Assembly (NCBI GenBank): GCA_030431515.1
Contig: JAUIIX010000007.1
Span: 1 to 64,000 of the forward strand
Source of the DNA: a bacterium
GTDB lineage: Bacteria > Bacteroidota > Ignavibacteria > Kapaibacteriales > UBA2268
Length of the DNA: 64,000 nt
Reading direction: 5' to 3'
Shown here: positions 26,637 to 36,668 of the stretch, piece by piece
How positions within the stretch are numbered: the first letter of the stretch is position 1
Layout of the letters: each line of letters starts with the position of its first letter
Notes under the pieces: model-generated
What the model saw: only the letters and a program-made list of their open reading frames with translations
Databases searched by the model: none
What the model was told of the DNA's origin: nothing
Position numbers and translations under genes: made by a program

Positions 26637-28502
26637 ATGTTTATTTTCTTTATATTAATTTTTTCAAATCTTTCTTCCCAGAATATCTGGGAAGTTAGAC
26701 TTGATTTGAATGGAACTCCTGAAGAATCTGTAATTAATAAACTTGAAGTTGTTGATACAAATAATATTTATTTTATTTCCAACAGAGGGATACCAAATTA
26801 TCTATATAAATCTATAAATCAAGGTAAAAATTGGGAATTAATAAAATATTTCTATGAATCTGGTCTTTCTTCTTCAAGAGATATTAAAGTTTTTGATTCA
26901 TTGATTTATATTTCTTTTTATGGTGGAATAATTTTAAAATCAACAGATTATGGTAAAACTTTTGAGAAAATAGATATTGGTTATAACAATTTTATTGATG
27001 ATTTAATAATGTTTGATGAGAATAATGGTATAGCTAATATGCCTTTAAAGGTTTATAAAACAACTGACGGTTGGAAATCATTTGATACTATTCAACTACC
27101 TTTTAAATTAAATTCACATGTAATTAAGAAATATGATGATTCGATAGCTTATGGTATTTTGTCTAATTTTGGAAAAGAATTTGAAGAATCCAACGAGCCA
27201 AATAATTTGAAATTATATCAAAGGCAATATTTTAAATATAACATTTTAAATGATGAATTTATTACAACTAATTTTCCAGATATGACTTATTCACAAATTG
27301 AGTTTGCAAGTGATTCTGTTTTTTATTTGTGTGGGAAAAAGAATGGTATTTCAGGTGGTTCAGGTCATGATGCAGTTTTTAAAAGTACTGATGCAGGTAA
27401 AACTTGGAGAACAATTTTAGATTTGTATGCTGATTGGAATAAAATTCCAAATATTAATAATCATAAAAAGCCCTCACCTTTTGGATTGCAAGATATTGCA
27501 TTTAAAAATGATTCAGTTGGAATTGCTGTTGGGCAATTTGGGAAAATAGTATATACGTATGACGGTGGTGAGAGTTGGATATATGAACAGAAATTACCAC
27601 ATCTGATAGATTCACTTACCCCACCAACTTTGTTAGTTACTTATGTTGGTGATAAAGCAATTATAGGTGACTTTACTGGTGCAATCCATACATTAAAAGA
27701 AGATAATCTAGCACCTAAACCCGAAGATACATTGACTATAAGTGGTAAAATTGATTCTGAAGATAGTCTTGCTATTACCTGTATTCCTATACGTTTGAAT
27801 AATAATAGAATAACCATGACAGATAAATATGGTAATTATAGATTTACTAAATTATCCCCAGGAACTTATACTGTTACTGCATTAAATAAATATTTTGATG
27901 GAGAAAACCCTTCATATTACTATGAACCATATTTATATTCACCTACACATTCCTTTGAATTAACATCAGATACAAGTGGGATAGATTTTGAAAGTGAATT
28001 GAATATTGAAAATTATTTTGTATTTGGAACAATATTTTTAAATGATGAGCCAATAGATAATTATGATGGGTTATCTGTTAAGTTAGAAAATGTAATACCA
28101 GGTAAAGACACATTAGATGCAACTTTTGAAATCAATAATTATTCATTTCAAGGTATAAAATCTGGTACTTACACATTAAGACCTACTTCAGAAATTTATA
28201 CTTTTGAACCTGAATTCTATAAATTAGTTTTTAATACTAACCATTTATATAAAAATTTTATTGCATCTGCAATCTCTTCAGTTAAGAAAAATAATAACTT
28301 TGAAATAAAAAAAAATGTATTGATAAGTAAAGAGTTTGTTGGTATGCAGTACCACATTTTCTCACTCACAGGCAGAGTAGTAAAAAATGGCACCCTAACA
28401 AAAGAACTAAACTTAAATGTCGAGCAAATTGGTACTTATATTTTGCACATCACTAAAGGCGAACAAGTGATTTATTCGCATAAGTTTCAGGTGGTGAGGT
28501 AG
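26637..28502 (+). CDS. T9SS-secreted protein with BNR/YCF48-like propeller and carboxypeptidase-regulatory-like domains
   Basis: 621 residues. It has a short signal peptide (MFIFFILIFSNLSSQ) and then repeated sialidase/YCF48-type units (STDYGKTFEKID, TTDGWKSFDTI, STDAGKTWRTIL, YDGGESWIYEQ; about residues 20-360). Two small beta-sandwich domains of the carboxypeptidase-regulatory type follow (about 370-440, with KYGNYRFTKLSPGTYTV, and 460-530). The sorting domain closes the protein (FSLTGRVVKNGTLTKE to the end). It probably makes a surface propeller. It starts four bases after the large cysteine-rich gene, with AAGGTG as ribosome-binding site, so expression depends on the same transcript. No enzymatic residues are recognised. 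Confidence 0.82.
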   Translation: MFIFFILIFSNLSSQNIWEVRLDLNGTPEESVINKLEVVDTNNIYFISNRGIPNYLYKSINQGKNWELIKYFYESGLSSSRDIKVFDSLIYISFYGGIILKSTDYGKTFEKIDIGYNNFIDDLIMFDENNGIANMPLKVYKTTDGWKSFDTIQLPFKLNSHVIKKYDDSIAYGILSNFGKEFEESNEPNNLKLYQRQYFKYNILNDEFITTNFPDMTYSQIEFASDSVFYLCGKKNGISGGSGHDAVFKSTDAGKTWRTILDLYADWNKIPNINNHKKPSPFGLQDIAFKNDSVGIAVGQFGKIVYTYDGGESWIYEQKLPHLIDSLTPPTLLVTYVGDKAIIGDFTGAIHTLKEDNLAPKPEDTLTISGKIDSEDSLAITCIPIRLNNNRITMTDKYGNYRFTKLSPGTYTVTALNKYFDGENPSYYYEPYLYSPTHSFELTSDTSGIDFESELNIENYFVFGTIFLNDEPIDNYDGLSVKLENVIPGKDTLDATFEINNYSFQGIKSGTYTLRPTSEIYTFEPEFYKLVFNTNHLYKNFIASAISSVKKNNNFEIKKNVLISKEFVGMQYHIFSLTGRVVKNGTLTKELNLNVEQIGTYILHITKGEQVIYSHKFQVVR

Positions 28503-28532
28503 GGGTTTAGACAATATCCAAGAACTTGGTAT

Positions 28533-28566
28533 AGTAGCGAACGCAAATTTGCGTTCGCTACTTTTT
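28533..28566 (+). terminator. Terminator of the T9SS pair
   Basis: A 30-base perfect palindrome (arms AGTAGCGAACGCAAA / TTTGCGTTCGCTACT) followed by TTTTT, 30 bases after the stop codon. Confidence 0.85.
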
Positions 28567-28687
28567 AGAAATGATTTCAAATTAACTTGATTATATACAG
28601 AAATCGAAAGCACTTTTCCCTCCATTTTATTATATTTTCTTACTTATCCGTATATTGCATTATATTTTTTACAAAAAATTTTAAAAA

Positions 28688-30979
28688 ATGATTAAGATTA
28701 AAAAAAGTGATGCCTTAGAGTATCACAGTGGGAAAAGGAAAGGAAAAATTGAAGTAGTTACTACTAAACCAGTTAGCACTCAGAGAGATTTGTCTTTGGC
28801 TTATTCGCCAGGTGTGGCTGAGCCATGTTTAGAAATTGCTAAAGATGAAAGTAAGGTGTATGAATATACTGCTAAAGGTAATTTAGTTGCTGTTATTTCT
28901 AATGGAACTGCTGTTTTGGGTTTAGGTGATATTGGTCCTGCGGCTTCTAAGCCAGTGATGGAAGGGAAAGGTGTTTTATTTAAAAAATTCGCTGATATTG
29001 ATGTATTCGATATTGAGTTAGATTCTAAAAATATAGACGACTTAGTAAAAGCTATTAAGATGATGGAGCCAACATTTGGTGGTGTTAATTTGGAAGATTT
29101 TGCTGGTCCTGACTGCTTTGAAATTGAAAATAGATTAAAAGAAGAAATGAATATCCCTGTTTTTCATGACGATCAACACGGAACTGCAATTATTTCTGGT
29201 GCTGCTATGTTAAATGCTGTTGAACTTGCAGGTAAAAATCTAAGTGAGATGAAAGCAGTATATAATGGTGCTGGTGCTTCTGGAATTGCTTGTGCAAGAT
29301 TTCATATTTCACTGGGCTTAGACCCCAAAAATGTAATTATGTGCGACTCTAAAGGAGTTATTCATAGTAAAAGAGATGACTTAAACGAGTATAAACTAGA
29401 ATTTGCTCGTGATACTGATTTAAGAACATTAGAAGAAGCATTTGTAGGTGCAGATATGTTTTTTGGTCTTTCGAAAGGTAATGTCGTTAGTAAGAAAATG
29501 GTGAAGTCAATGGCTGATAACCCAATTATCTTTGCAATGGCTAACCCTACTTCTGAAATTTCTTATCCTGATGCAATCGCAGCAAGAAAAGATGTTATTA
29601 TGGCAACTGGTAGATCAGATTATCCTAATCAAGTTAATAATGTGCTTGGTTTTCCATTTATATTTAGAGGAGCATTAGACGTTCACGCTAAAAGTATTAA
29701 TGAGGAAATGAAACGTGCAGCGGCTTATTCTCTTGCAGCACTTGCTAAAGAAGAAGTTCCTGATGCAGTAAAACACGCTTATGGTATTCAAAATATGAAT
29801 TATGGTAGAGAGTATATTATTCCAAAACCATTTGATCCAAGAGTACTTACATGGGTTGCTCCTGCAGTCGCTAAAGCAGCGATGGATAGTGGTGTTGCTC
29901 GTAAAAAAATTAAAAACTTTGAAAAATATAAATTTGACTTAAATATCAGAATGGGTAGAGCTCATTCATTTATGTCAACTATCTATAATAAAGCAAAATC
30001 AAAACCATTGAGAGTAGTTTTCCCAGAGGGTGAAAATAAGAAGATTATTTCATCGGCTTCAATTGCAAAAGAGCAAGGAATTTGTGAACCAGTTTTAATT
30101 GGTGATCCAATATATATTAATGAAATTGCTGAACAAATTAACGTAGATTTAGAGGGAATTGAAATCATCAACCCAAGAGATAATGCTTACACTCACTTTT
30201 ACGCTAATCAATATTATGAAAAAAGAAGTAGAAAGGGCTTAACCCAGCAACAAGCAATGGAAGATATGCTTAACTCTCCTAATCATTTTGGTAGTATGTT
30301 GTTAGAAGCAGGTCAAGCAGATGCAATGGTTTCAGGGTTAACTTCAAATTATTCTAATACTGTTCGTCCAGCATTAGAAATAATAGGTAAACAAGATGAA
30401 TATAGTAAAGTATCTGGATTATATATTGTTATATCTCAAAATGAAGTTTATTTCTTGACAGACACTACAGTTAATATTGATCCAAGTGCTAAAGAAATTT
30501 CTGATATTACTTTACAAGCAGCAACATTTGTTAGACATTTTGATATAGTTCCTAAAGTAGCTTTATTGTCATACTCAAACTTTGGTTCTGCAAGTGGTGA
30601 AGTTCCTCGTAAAATGCAAGAAGCTCTTAAATTAATTAATAAAAGAGAACCAGAGTTAATTGTTGATGGTGATATTCAAGCAGATGTTGCAGTTAATCAA
30701 GAAGCAATAAGTGCTGATTATTCATTTTCAAAATTAGCAGGTACTTCTGCAAATGTTCTTGTATTCCCTAATTTAACTGCTGGTAATACGGCTTATAAAT
30801 TATTAAGAAGTTTAGGTAAATTAAATGTAATTGGACCAGTTTTACAAGGTATGAATAAGTCTGTTCATATTTTACAAAAGGGCTCATCAATAAATGAAAT
30901 CGTTGATATGACTGCTATTGCAAATGTAATGGCTCAAAATCTTGAAGAGGATAAATTAGTATGTTCAGTAAAATATTAA
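28688..30979 (+). CDS. maeB: NADP-dependent malic enzyme fused to a phosphotransacetylase-like domain
   Basis: 763 residues. Residues 1-430 are the malic enzyme: SLAYSPGVAEPCLEIA, FGGVNLEDFAGPDCFEIE, FHDDQHGTAIISGAAMLNAV and the dinucleotide loop YNGAGASGIACARF. Residues 430-763 are the phosphate acetyl/butyryltransferase-like half (VVFPEGENKKIISSASI, FGSMLLEAGQADAMVSGL, LVFPNLTAGNTAYKLLR), which in MaeB is regulatory and binds acetyl-CoA. It decarboxylates malate to pyruvate with NADPH formation. Its last 19 bases overlap the biotin carboxylase gene, tying pyruvate supply to a carboxylation step. Confidence 0.95.
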   Translation: MIKIKKSDALEYHSGKRKGKIEVVTTKPVSTQRDLSLAYSPGVAEPCLEIAKDESKVYEYTAKGNLVAVISNGTAVLGLGDIGPAASKPVMEGKGVLFKKFADIDVFDIELDSKNIDDLVKAIKMMEPTFGGVNLEDFAGPDCFEIENRLKEEMNIPVFHDDQHGTAIISGAAMLNAVELAGKNLSEMKAVYNGAGASGIACARFHISLGLDPKNVIMCDSKGVIHSKRDDLNEYKLEFARDTDLRTLEEAFVGADMFFGLSKGNVVSKKMVKSMADNPIIFAMANPTSEISYPDAIAARKDVIMATGRSDYPNQVNNVLGFPFIFRGALDVHAKSINEEMKRAAAYSLAALAKEEVPDAVKHAYGIQNMNYGREYIIPKPFDPRVLTWVAPAVAKAAMDSGVARKKIKNFEKYKFDLNIRMGRAHSFMSTIYNKAKSKPLRVVFPEGENKKIISSASIAKEQGICEPVLIGDPIYINEIAEQINVDLEGIEIINPRDNAYTHFYANQYYEKRSRKGLTQQQAMEDMLNSPNHFGSMLLEAGQADAMVSGLTSNYSNTVRPALEIIGKQDEYSKVSGLYIVISQNEVYFLTDTTVNIDPSAKEISDITLQAATFVRHFDIVPKVALLSYSNFGSASGEVPRKMQEALKLINKREPELIVDGDIQADVAVNQEAISADYSFSKLAGTSANVLVFPNLTAGNTAYKLLRSLGKLNVIGPVLQGMNKSVHILQKGSSINEIVDMTAIANVMAQNLEEDKLVCSVKY

Positions 30980-32442
30980 TAGCTAATAGAGGTGAAATTG
31001 CTTGCAGAATTATAAATGCTTGCAAAGAAATGGGGATTAAAACAGTTGCAGTTTATTCTGATGTTGATAGTAATTCGCTTCACAAAAACTTAGCAGATGA
31101 AAGCATAGCAATTGGTGGTAATACGGCTGCCGAATCATATTTAGTATTTGATAAAATAATCAATGCTGCAAGAGAAAGTGGTGCAGAAGCTATTCACCCT
31201 GGTTATGGTTTTTTAAGTGAAAATCATCATTTTAATCAAGCAGTTAAAGATGCTGGATTAGTATTCATTGGTCCAGAACCTGAACCAATGAGATTACTTG
31301 GCTCTAAAGTCGAATCACGTCTAAAAATGATTGAAGCAGGAGTTCCTGTTGTACCTGGTATGAAAGGTGCATCAGAGAAGATCCAAGATTTTATTGATGC
31401 AGCAGAAAAAATTGGATTCCCGGTTTTAATAAAAGCATCTGCTGGTGGTGGTGGTAAAGGTATGCGTGTTGTAAACGACATAAAAGACCTCGAAGAATCT
31501 GTAAATGCTGCTCGTAGAGAGGCGAAATCATCTTTTGGTGATGATAGTATATTTATGGAAAAATATGTACTTGAGCCACGTCACATCGAAATCCAAGTTG
31601 CTCGTGATAAATTCGGCGATGGAGTTCATCTTTATGAAAGAGAATGTTCTATCCAGCGTCGTCATCAAAAAGTAATTGAAGAATCTCCCTCAACCGCAAT
31701 TGATGATGTAGTTAGAGCTAAAATGGGTGAAGCCGCACTAAAAGCACTTGATGCAGTTGATTATCATACAGTTGCAACAGTTGAATTTTTACTTGATAAA
31801 GATAAGAATTTTTACTTCTTAGAAGTTAATACTCGTATTCAAGTAGAGCATCCAGTTACCGAAATGGTTACAGGAATTGACCTTGTTAAATTACAAATTA
31901 ATCTTGCTTATGGAAATAAAATTGGATTAAGACAAGAAGAAATCAAGCAACAAGGTTGGGCAATTGAAACAAGAATTTACGCAGAAGATGCTGAAAATAA
32001 TTTTATGCCAACTGGAGGTAAAATTCATTTCTTATCACAAGTTTCAAACCCAGGTATCCGTATCGATAGTGGAATCAAAGAAGGTGATGAAATTTCTCCT
32101 TTTTATGACCCAATTATGTCTAAAATAATATCTTATGGTTCTACAAGAAAAGAAGCAATTGATAAATCAATTTATGCTTTAAAAAACTATAATCTTCTTG
32201 GTGTAAAAACGTCTATACCTTATCTAATTAATATTCTTGATCATTCTGATTTCAGGTCTGGTAACACGACCACTGATTTTATTGCAAAAAGGAATGATGA
32301 ATTGATGAACTTTGTAGATTATACTGATGAAGCACTTGCTTTAATTAGTTCAATATCTGAAACACCTCAACAAAAGAATGAATTTTATAATATTAAAGAA
32401 AGCACCCCTTGGCAGGAAATTGGTGCTTGGGAAATTGATTAA
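30961..32442 (+). CDS. accC: Biotin carboxylase subunit (acyl-CoA or pyruvate carboxylase)
   Basis: 493-residue ATP-grasp enzyme that carboxylates biotin on its carrier protein. Motifs: ILIANRGEIACRIINACKEM at the N-terminus, AIHPGYGFLSEN, the glycine-rich loop KASAGGGGKGMRVV, MEKYVLEPRHIEIQVA, ERECSIQRRHQKVIEESPS, and NTRIQVEHPVTEMVTGIDLV with the catalytic Arg and Glu. There is no attached biotinyl or transferase domain, so it needs partner subunits not in this window. The extra ~40 C-terminal residues resemble propionyl/pyruvate carboxylase types more than AccC of E. coli. It overlaps maeB and is followed four bases later by hslO. Confidence 0.9.
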   Translation: MFSKILIANRGEIACRIINACKEMGIKTVAVYSDVDSNSLHKNLADESIAIGGNTAAESYLVFDKIINAARESGAEAIHPGYGFLSENHHFNQAVKDAGLVFIGPEPEPMRLLGSKVESRLKMIEAGVPVVPGMKGASEKIQDFIDAAEKIGFPVLIKASAGGGGKGMRVVNDIKDLEESVNAARREAKSSFGDDSIFMEKYVLEPRHIEIQVARDKFGDGVHLYERECSIQRRHQKVIEESPSTAIDDVVRAKMGEAALKALDAVDYHTVATVEFLLDKDKNFYFLEVNTRIQVEHPVTEMVTGIDLVKLQINLAYGNKIGLRQEEIKQQGWAIETRIYAEDAENNFMPTGGKIHFLSQVSNPGIRIDSGIKEGDEISPFYDPIMSKIISYGSTRKEAIDKSIYALKNYNLLGVKTSIPYLINILDHSDFRSGNTTTDFIAKRNDELMNFVDYTDEALALISSISETPQQKNEFYNIKESTPWQEIGAWEID

Positions 32443-32445
32443 ATA

Positions 32446-33354
32446 ATGCCGAATGAAGAACTTAAAAAGCAATTCAAATTAAGAGATAAAGTAGTTAGAG
32501 CTATCTCTAAAGATAAAACAATTAGAATTGCTGTTGTAAAAAATACTAATACTGCTAAAGAAGCACAAGAAAGACATAATCTAGATTTTGTTTCTGCAAC
32601 TTTACTTTCTCGTGCTATGGCTGGAGCAACTCTTGTTAGTAGTTTTATGAAAGGTGAAGAACGTATCATAATTCAGATGCAAGGTAATGGTCCAATTTCT
32701 GACATTTACGCAGAAGCAATGAATGTTGGTGAAGTAAGAGGATATGTTGAAATGTCCAGCGAAATCAATGTAGAAGCAATGAAAAGTATCAAAGATGCAA
32801 TTGGAATTGGATTGCTTTCTGTTTCAAAAGTCCTATTCGATCAAAAAGACCCAGTAAAAGGTATTGTTCCAATAATAAAAGGTGATGTTAGTACAGATTT
32901 AGCTAACTACTTCACTCAATCAGAGCAAATACCAACTGCAATGATATTAGACGTATCGCTAAGCGACAATGGACTAATAAGACAAAGTGGTGGTATAGTT
33001 GTTCAAGCTTTACCTGGGGCAGATGAAAGCACATTAGAGATGCTTCAAGATCACTTAAAAGGTATTGATAATCTTTGTGATTACTTTGATGATGAAATGA
33101 TGCCAGATGATATTTTAGATAAATTAATACCAATCGAATGTGATGTTATTTCTGCAAGACAAACTGATTTTTTCTGTAGATGCAGCAAAGATTTATTCAA
33201 ACAAAGATTACTTACATTAGGTGTTTCTGACTTAAAAGATATGAGAGAAAAAAATCAAAATGAGTTAGTATGTAGATTTTGCAATGAACAATATATAATA
33301 GAATACATTGACTTTGAAGAGTTAATCTTGACTTCTCAGGCATCTATAAACTAA
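32446..33354 (+). CDS. hslO: Redox-regulated chaperone Hsp33
   Basis: 302-residue Hsp33. The C-terminal zinc switch is intact: Cys-x-Cys in FFCRCSKD (near residues 244 and 246) and Cys-x-x-Cys in VCRFCNEQY (near 276 and 279). Oxidation of these cysteines releases zinc and activates the holdase against protein aggregation. The N-terminal core has ATLLSRAMAGATLVSSFMKG and IQMQGNGPISDIYAEA. The gene is last in the maeB-accC-hslO run, four bases after the carboxylase stop, an unusual genetic pairing with no known metabolic link. Confidence 0.95.
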   Translation: MPNEELKKQFKLRDKVVRAISKDKTIRIAVVKNTNTAKEAQERHNLDFVSATLLSRAMAGATLVSSFMKGEERIIIQMQGNGPISDIYAEAMNVGEVRGYVEMSSEINVEAMKSIKDAIGIGLLSVSKVLFDQKDPVKGIVPIIKGDVSTDLANYFTQSEQIPTAMILDVSLSDNGLIRQSGGIVVQALPGADESTLEMLQDHLKGIDNLCDYFDDEMMPDDILDKLIPIECDVISARQTDFFCRCSKDLFKQRLLTLGVSDLKDMREKNQNELVCRFCNEQYIIEYIDFEELILTSQASIN

Positions 33355-33414
33355 AAGGTGTTATTATCAATAGAATAAAATAAAACTGGTAATTGAGCGG
33401 AGTTGGAATGAAAA

Positions 33415-33435
33415 AACTAAAAAAGTTTTTTAGTT
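33415..33435. terminator. A/T-rich hairpin after hslO
   Basis: AACTAAAAAA and TTTTTTAGTT form a perfect 10-base inverted repeat with a one-base centre. It could terminate hslO or act as an operator before the restriction-modification genes. It overlaps a 17-codon frame (33409-33462) with GGAG-like sequence before its ATG. Confidence 0.4.
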
Positions 33436-33561
33436 ATATTTTATTTGTATTTTTGATGTAATATAATTTATTATCGGGATATTTACGAGTTAGTAACAAG
33501 TTGAAAATGGCAATATGGAAAATTTTAACTAAACTTTTTATTATAACTTTGGAAAAGATAA

Positions 33562-34413
33562 ATGATTGATATGAAAAAGGAATTTTTAGATAAACTTCAA
33601 GACTTTTCAAAAGAACTAACTGAGTATGTTTCGGACAAAGTTGGTGGTTGGAAAGTTAAGGGTTTTATAGATATTGAAAAAAGCGTTTATACCATTTCTT
33701 CTGACACAAAAATAATTTCAAAAATTCTTGAAATTCAACTTTTTCCAAAGTTTCAAGAATTTGCTGACCAAAACGGATACGAAATAGTTCTTGCAGAAAT
33801 GCAAAATTGGTATCCAGATTTATCATTTGTTAATAAAAAAAATCCAAAAATTAAATTCGCAGTTGATATAAAAACAACTTACCGATTAGATGACTATGAT
33901 GGATTTTGTAATGGATTTACGCTAGGTTCACACGGAGAATATTTCAGAAAAAGGACAAGCACAAAAAACATTCAGTTCCCATACGCTGAATACACTTCAC
34001 ACATTTGCTTAGGAATTTTATATACAAGAGCATTATCAATTGACATTGATGAGACAAAAATACTTCAATTAAATGAATTAGATAAAATCACTTCAGTAAT
34101 TAAAAACCTTGTTTTTTTCGCTGAAGAAAAGTGGAAGATTTCGAGTGACAAAGGCGGTAGCGGAAATACTGCCAATATAGGCAGCATTCAATACATAGAT
34201 GATATTCTTAAAGGAAACGGTGTATTTAAAAATCTTGGAGAAAAAGTATTTGATGAATATTGGATAAATCAAGGCGTTATAAAAGTTCCTGACCCAAAAA
34301 AAGTAGGTAATTATAAAAAGCTAACCAAATTGACAGAATTTCTTGAATTTAAAGGAATGAGTTCGGATAAAATTAATACAATGAAATCTAAAAGAAAATA
34401 CAAGAAAAAATGA
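33562..34413 (+). CDS. Type II restriction endonuclease, EcoRV family
   Basis: 283-residue endonuclease that aligns along its length with R.EcoRV as I remember it. [14 protein letters not shown] corresponds to the SDTK segment. WYPDLSF supplies the first catalytic Asp (Asp86) and [15 protein letters not shown] supplies Asp102 and Lys104. The later blocks [26 protein letters not shown] and [14 protein letters not shown] match the DNA-binding loops. All PD-D/E-x-K residues are present, so it should be active, probably cutting GATATC to blunt ends. It overlaps the methyltransferase start by four bases (ATGA). ATG 33571 is an alternative start three codons in. Placement before the methyltransferase is notable because protection must be established first. 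Confidence 0.88.
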   Translation: MIDMKKEFLDKLQDFSKELTEYVSDKVGGWKVKGFIDIEKSVYTISSDTKIISKILEIQLFPKFQEFADQNGYEIVLAEMQNWYPDLSFVNKKNPKIKFAVDIKTTYRLDDYDGFCNGFTLGSHGEYFRKRTSTKNIQFPYAEYTSHICLGILYTRALSIDIDETKILQLNELDKITSVIKNLVFFAEEKWKISSDKGGSGNTANIGSIQYIDDILKGNGVFKNLGEKVFDEYWINQGVIKVPDPKKVGNYKKLTKLTEFLEFKGMSSDKINTMKSKRKYKKK

Positions 34414-35390
34414 AAATATTTGTCCCACCAATAAAATCTCAAGGTATCAAAACAAAACTTGTCGAATGGATTTCTTCAAACGTAAAAGAAATATCCTATG
34501 ACCGTTGGGTTGAACCATTTATGGGAACAGGCGTTGTTGCATTCAATGTTCGCCCCAAAAAAGCGTTACTTTGTGATAGCAATCCACACCTTATTAATTT
34601 TTACAAGGCAATACAAAACAAGGAAATAACAAGTATAATAGTAAAGAACTTTCTAAAACAAGAAGGTCAAAAACTTTTAGAAACGGAAGGAAAACATTAT
34701 TATGCTGTAAGAGAAAGATTTAACGAGTTTGGGAATCCTTTAGATTTTCTATTTTTAAGTCGTTCTTGTTTTAACGGAATGATGCGATTTAATAAAAAAG
34801 GTGGTTTCAATGTTCCCTTTTGTAAAAAACCAAATCGCTTTGCACAAGCATTAGTTACTAAAATAACTAATCAAGTAGAGAACATTTCCCAAATCATTGA
34901 ACATGGTGATTATGAATTTAAACAACAAGATTTTAATCAGACTTTATTAGAATTAAAAAGTTCAGATTTTATTTATTCAGACCCTCCATACATTGGAAGA
35001 CATGTAGATTATTTTGATAGCTGGTCTGAGGAAGAAGAAATAATTTTGAAAAATGGTTTGGACAAATCACAATGTAAATTTATTCTTTCAACTTGGTTGA
35101 GTAATAAATATAGAACAAACGAATATGTTTTTTCAGTTTGGAAAAATAGTTATATTGCTACTAGAGAACATTTTTATCACGTTGGAGGAAGAGAAACCAA
35201 TCGAAATGCTGTTTATGAAGCTCTTTTGTCAAATATTATGTTAAAAGATAGTATTTCAAATTCTGAAATGAACTCTAGAATTAAAAGTAATAAATCACAA
35301 TTAACTTCAAAATTAAAAGTTATCTCTCATCCTGAACAATTATTATTTAAATTTGAAGATAAATCTCTTGCAAACAATTTGTATAAGTAA
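34410..35390 (+). CDS. DNA adenine-N6 methyltransferase, M.EcoRV/Dam type
   Basis: 326-residue D12-class (alpha) adenine methyltransferase. Motif X is near the N-terminus ([18 protein letters not shown]), motif I (SAM binding) is [12 protein letters not shown] (Gly39 and Gly41), and catalytic motif IV is [15 protein letters not shown] (DPPY at 191-194). [20 protein letters not shown] is characteristic of the Dam family. As partner of the overlapping EcoRV-like nuclease it should methylate adenine in GATATC and protect the host. After its stop, 484 bases without an intact gene follow, holding a DUF1016 remnant and AT-rich DNA. Confidence 0.92.
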   Translation: MKIFVPPIKSQGIKTKLVEWISSNVKEISYDRWVEPFMGTGVVAFNVRPKKALLCDSNPHLINFYKAIQNKEITSIIVKNFLKQEGQKLLETEGKHYYAVRERFNEFGNPLDFLFLSRSCFNGMMRFNKKGGFNVPFCKKPNRFAQALVTKITNQVENISQIIEHGDYEFKQQDFNQTLLELKSSDFIYSDPPYIGRHVDYFDSWSEEEEIILKNGLDKSQCKFILSTWLSNKYRTNEYVFSVWKNSYIATREHFYHVGGRETNRNAVYEALLSNIMLKDSISNSEMNSRIKSNKSQLTSKLKVISHPEQLLFKFEDKSLANNLYK

Positions 35391-35659
35391 TAGTTTGTTT
35401 TGTGCCAATTTGAAACGCTATAAATAATAATATAGGTGAGTGGTTAAATTCTATGTTAGTGTTTTTTAACGCCACCTTCACTAAGCGCCCCAAAACATTA
35501 AAAAAATACTAAACAGGCGGTCGATTAATACAACAATTTTAGACCGTATATTTCACTTGACATTATTTACACTAAACGAAGTTCATAAAACACCCCAAAT
35601 AGTTTCTTAATTGTGAGATATTATTAATTTTTTCATGTAGATTTATTAAGAAATATTCA

Positions 35660-35780
35660 TTACCAAATACGACCAACTCAATTGTGTCACCAACGGTGAC
35701 ACAATCTGTAAATCAGGAAACTGCTCCGCAAACTGCATCATTCTTCTCACTTTTCTATAAGAATAACTTCTGCTAAATTG
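35660..35780 (-). pseudogene. Remnant of a DUF1016/YhcG-type nuclease gene
   Basis: Reading the minus strand from about 35777 gives FSRSYSYRKVRRMMQFAEQF, followed by PDLQIVSPLVTQLSWSY. This matches the N-terminal DUF1016 pattern (FSxRNLxxMxxFAExFPDxxIV...LSAQLSWSH). The frame has stops on both sides and no start, so only about 35 codons survive. It lies just behind the restriction-modification genes and adds to the picture of a decaying accessory island. Confidence 0.6.
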
Positions 35781-35849
35781 TTGTTATAACTGTTTGGCAA
35801 CTTTTATAACAATTTTTACACACTAACAAAGTAAAAGAAATATTTTTTA

Positions 35850-35857
35850 TATTTTTG
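35850..35857 (+). promoter_or_regulatory. Possible -7 promoter element for the AlbA_2 gene
   Basis: TATTTTTG, matching TAnnTTTG, 38 bases before the preferred ATG. Confidence 0.4.
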
Positions 35858-35895
35858 TAATTATTGTAATAAACTTGATTCAGAAAAGGATTAAA

Positions 35896-36549
35896 ATGAC
35901 TACGGATGATATTCTGAAAATAATAGATGGTGGCGAATCTTCCACAGTAGAGTTTAAAAGAAAATCTCCCGGTCCTGTTAAACTTGCTAAAGAAATTTCT
36001 GCTTTAGCAAATACAAAAGGTGGCTATCTTTTTTTAGGAGTTGATGATAATAAAAAACTTTATGGTATTCATTCCGAAAAAACTGAAAAGAACATACTTG
36101 AGACTGCAGCTTACTTTCATATTGAACCAACAATTGATTTAGAAATTTTATCATTTAGATTACACAAAAAAGAAATAGTATTAGCTATTGTTCCAAACTC
36201 AGAATTCAAGCCACATAAAGTAATAATCGTTGATGAAAACAATATCACTAAAAAACGAGCTTACATAAGAGTTGGCGAAAAATCAATAGAAGCATCCTCT
36301 GAAATGGCAAGGTTAATGACCTATCAAAATCCAATATCTGGTAAAGAATTAAAACTATCAATCTCAGAACATGAAAAAAGATTATTTAATTACTTAGAGA
36401 AATACGAAAGAGTTACAGTAAAAGAATATTGCAAATTAGTAAACATATCTAAACGCAGAGCAGAACGCTCCTTAGTCTCACTTGTCCGAGCTGGCATCAT
36501 CCAAATCCATAATGACTCAACTTATGATTATTTTACATTGGTGGGATAA
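35896..36549 (+). CDS. AlbA_2 (Schlafen-type) putative DNA-binding regulator
   Basis: 217 residues from ATG 35896, preferred over an in-frame TTG at 35875 because AAAGGA lies at the right distance. Residues 5-130 are an AlbA_2 domain (ESSTVEFKRK, LAKEISALANTKGGYLFLGV, RAYIRVGEKSIEASS). The end (about 155-217) is a winged helix (VTVKEYCKLVNISKRRAERS, then LVRAGIIQI). It lacks the C-terminal ATPase part of the longer relatives. A transcriptional or defence-linked role is possible; no target is evident. A close domain relative lies broken at 40973-42268. Confidence 0.8.
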   Translation: MTTDDILKIIDGGESSTVEFKRKSPGPVKLAKEISALANTKGGYLFLGVDDNKKLYGIHSEKTEKNILETAAYFHIEPTIDLEILSFRLHKKEIVLAIVPNSEFKPHKVIIVDENNITKKRAYIRVGEKSIEASSEMARLMTYQNPISGKELKLSISEHEKRLFNYLEKYERVTVKEYCKLVNISKRRAERSLVSLVRAGIIQIHNDSTYDYFTLVG

Positions 36550-36668
36550 TTAATAAATTCTTTAAAAGTGTTTTACCGCTTCTAATTTAATCTAAAAACT
36601 AAAAGAATAATTTAAAATATATTACAAATTGTTTTAATATTACATTTCTCTTTACACATACTAAATAC

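Noticed and set aside
33409-33462. 17-codon peptide gene (MKKLKKFFSYILFVFLM) before the restriction-modification operon
   Set aside because: It is very short, overlaps a probable terminator hairpin, and has no conserved partner visible, so it is not annotated as a gene.
35681-35705. Perfect inverted repeat ATTGTGTCACC / GGTGACACAAT as a possible operator
   Set aside because: It falls within the readable DUF1016 remnant (IVSPLVTQL), so it is better explained as leftover coding sequence. No gene start is placed to use it.
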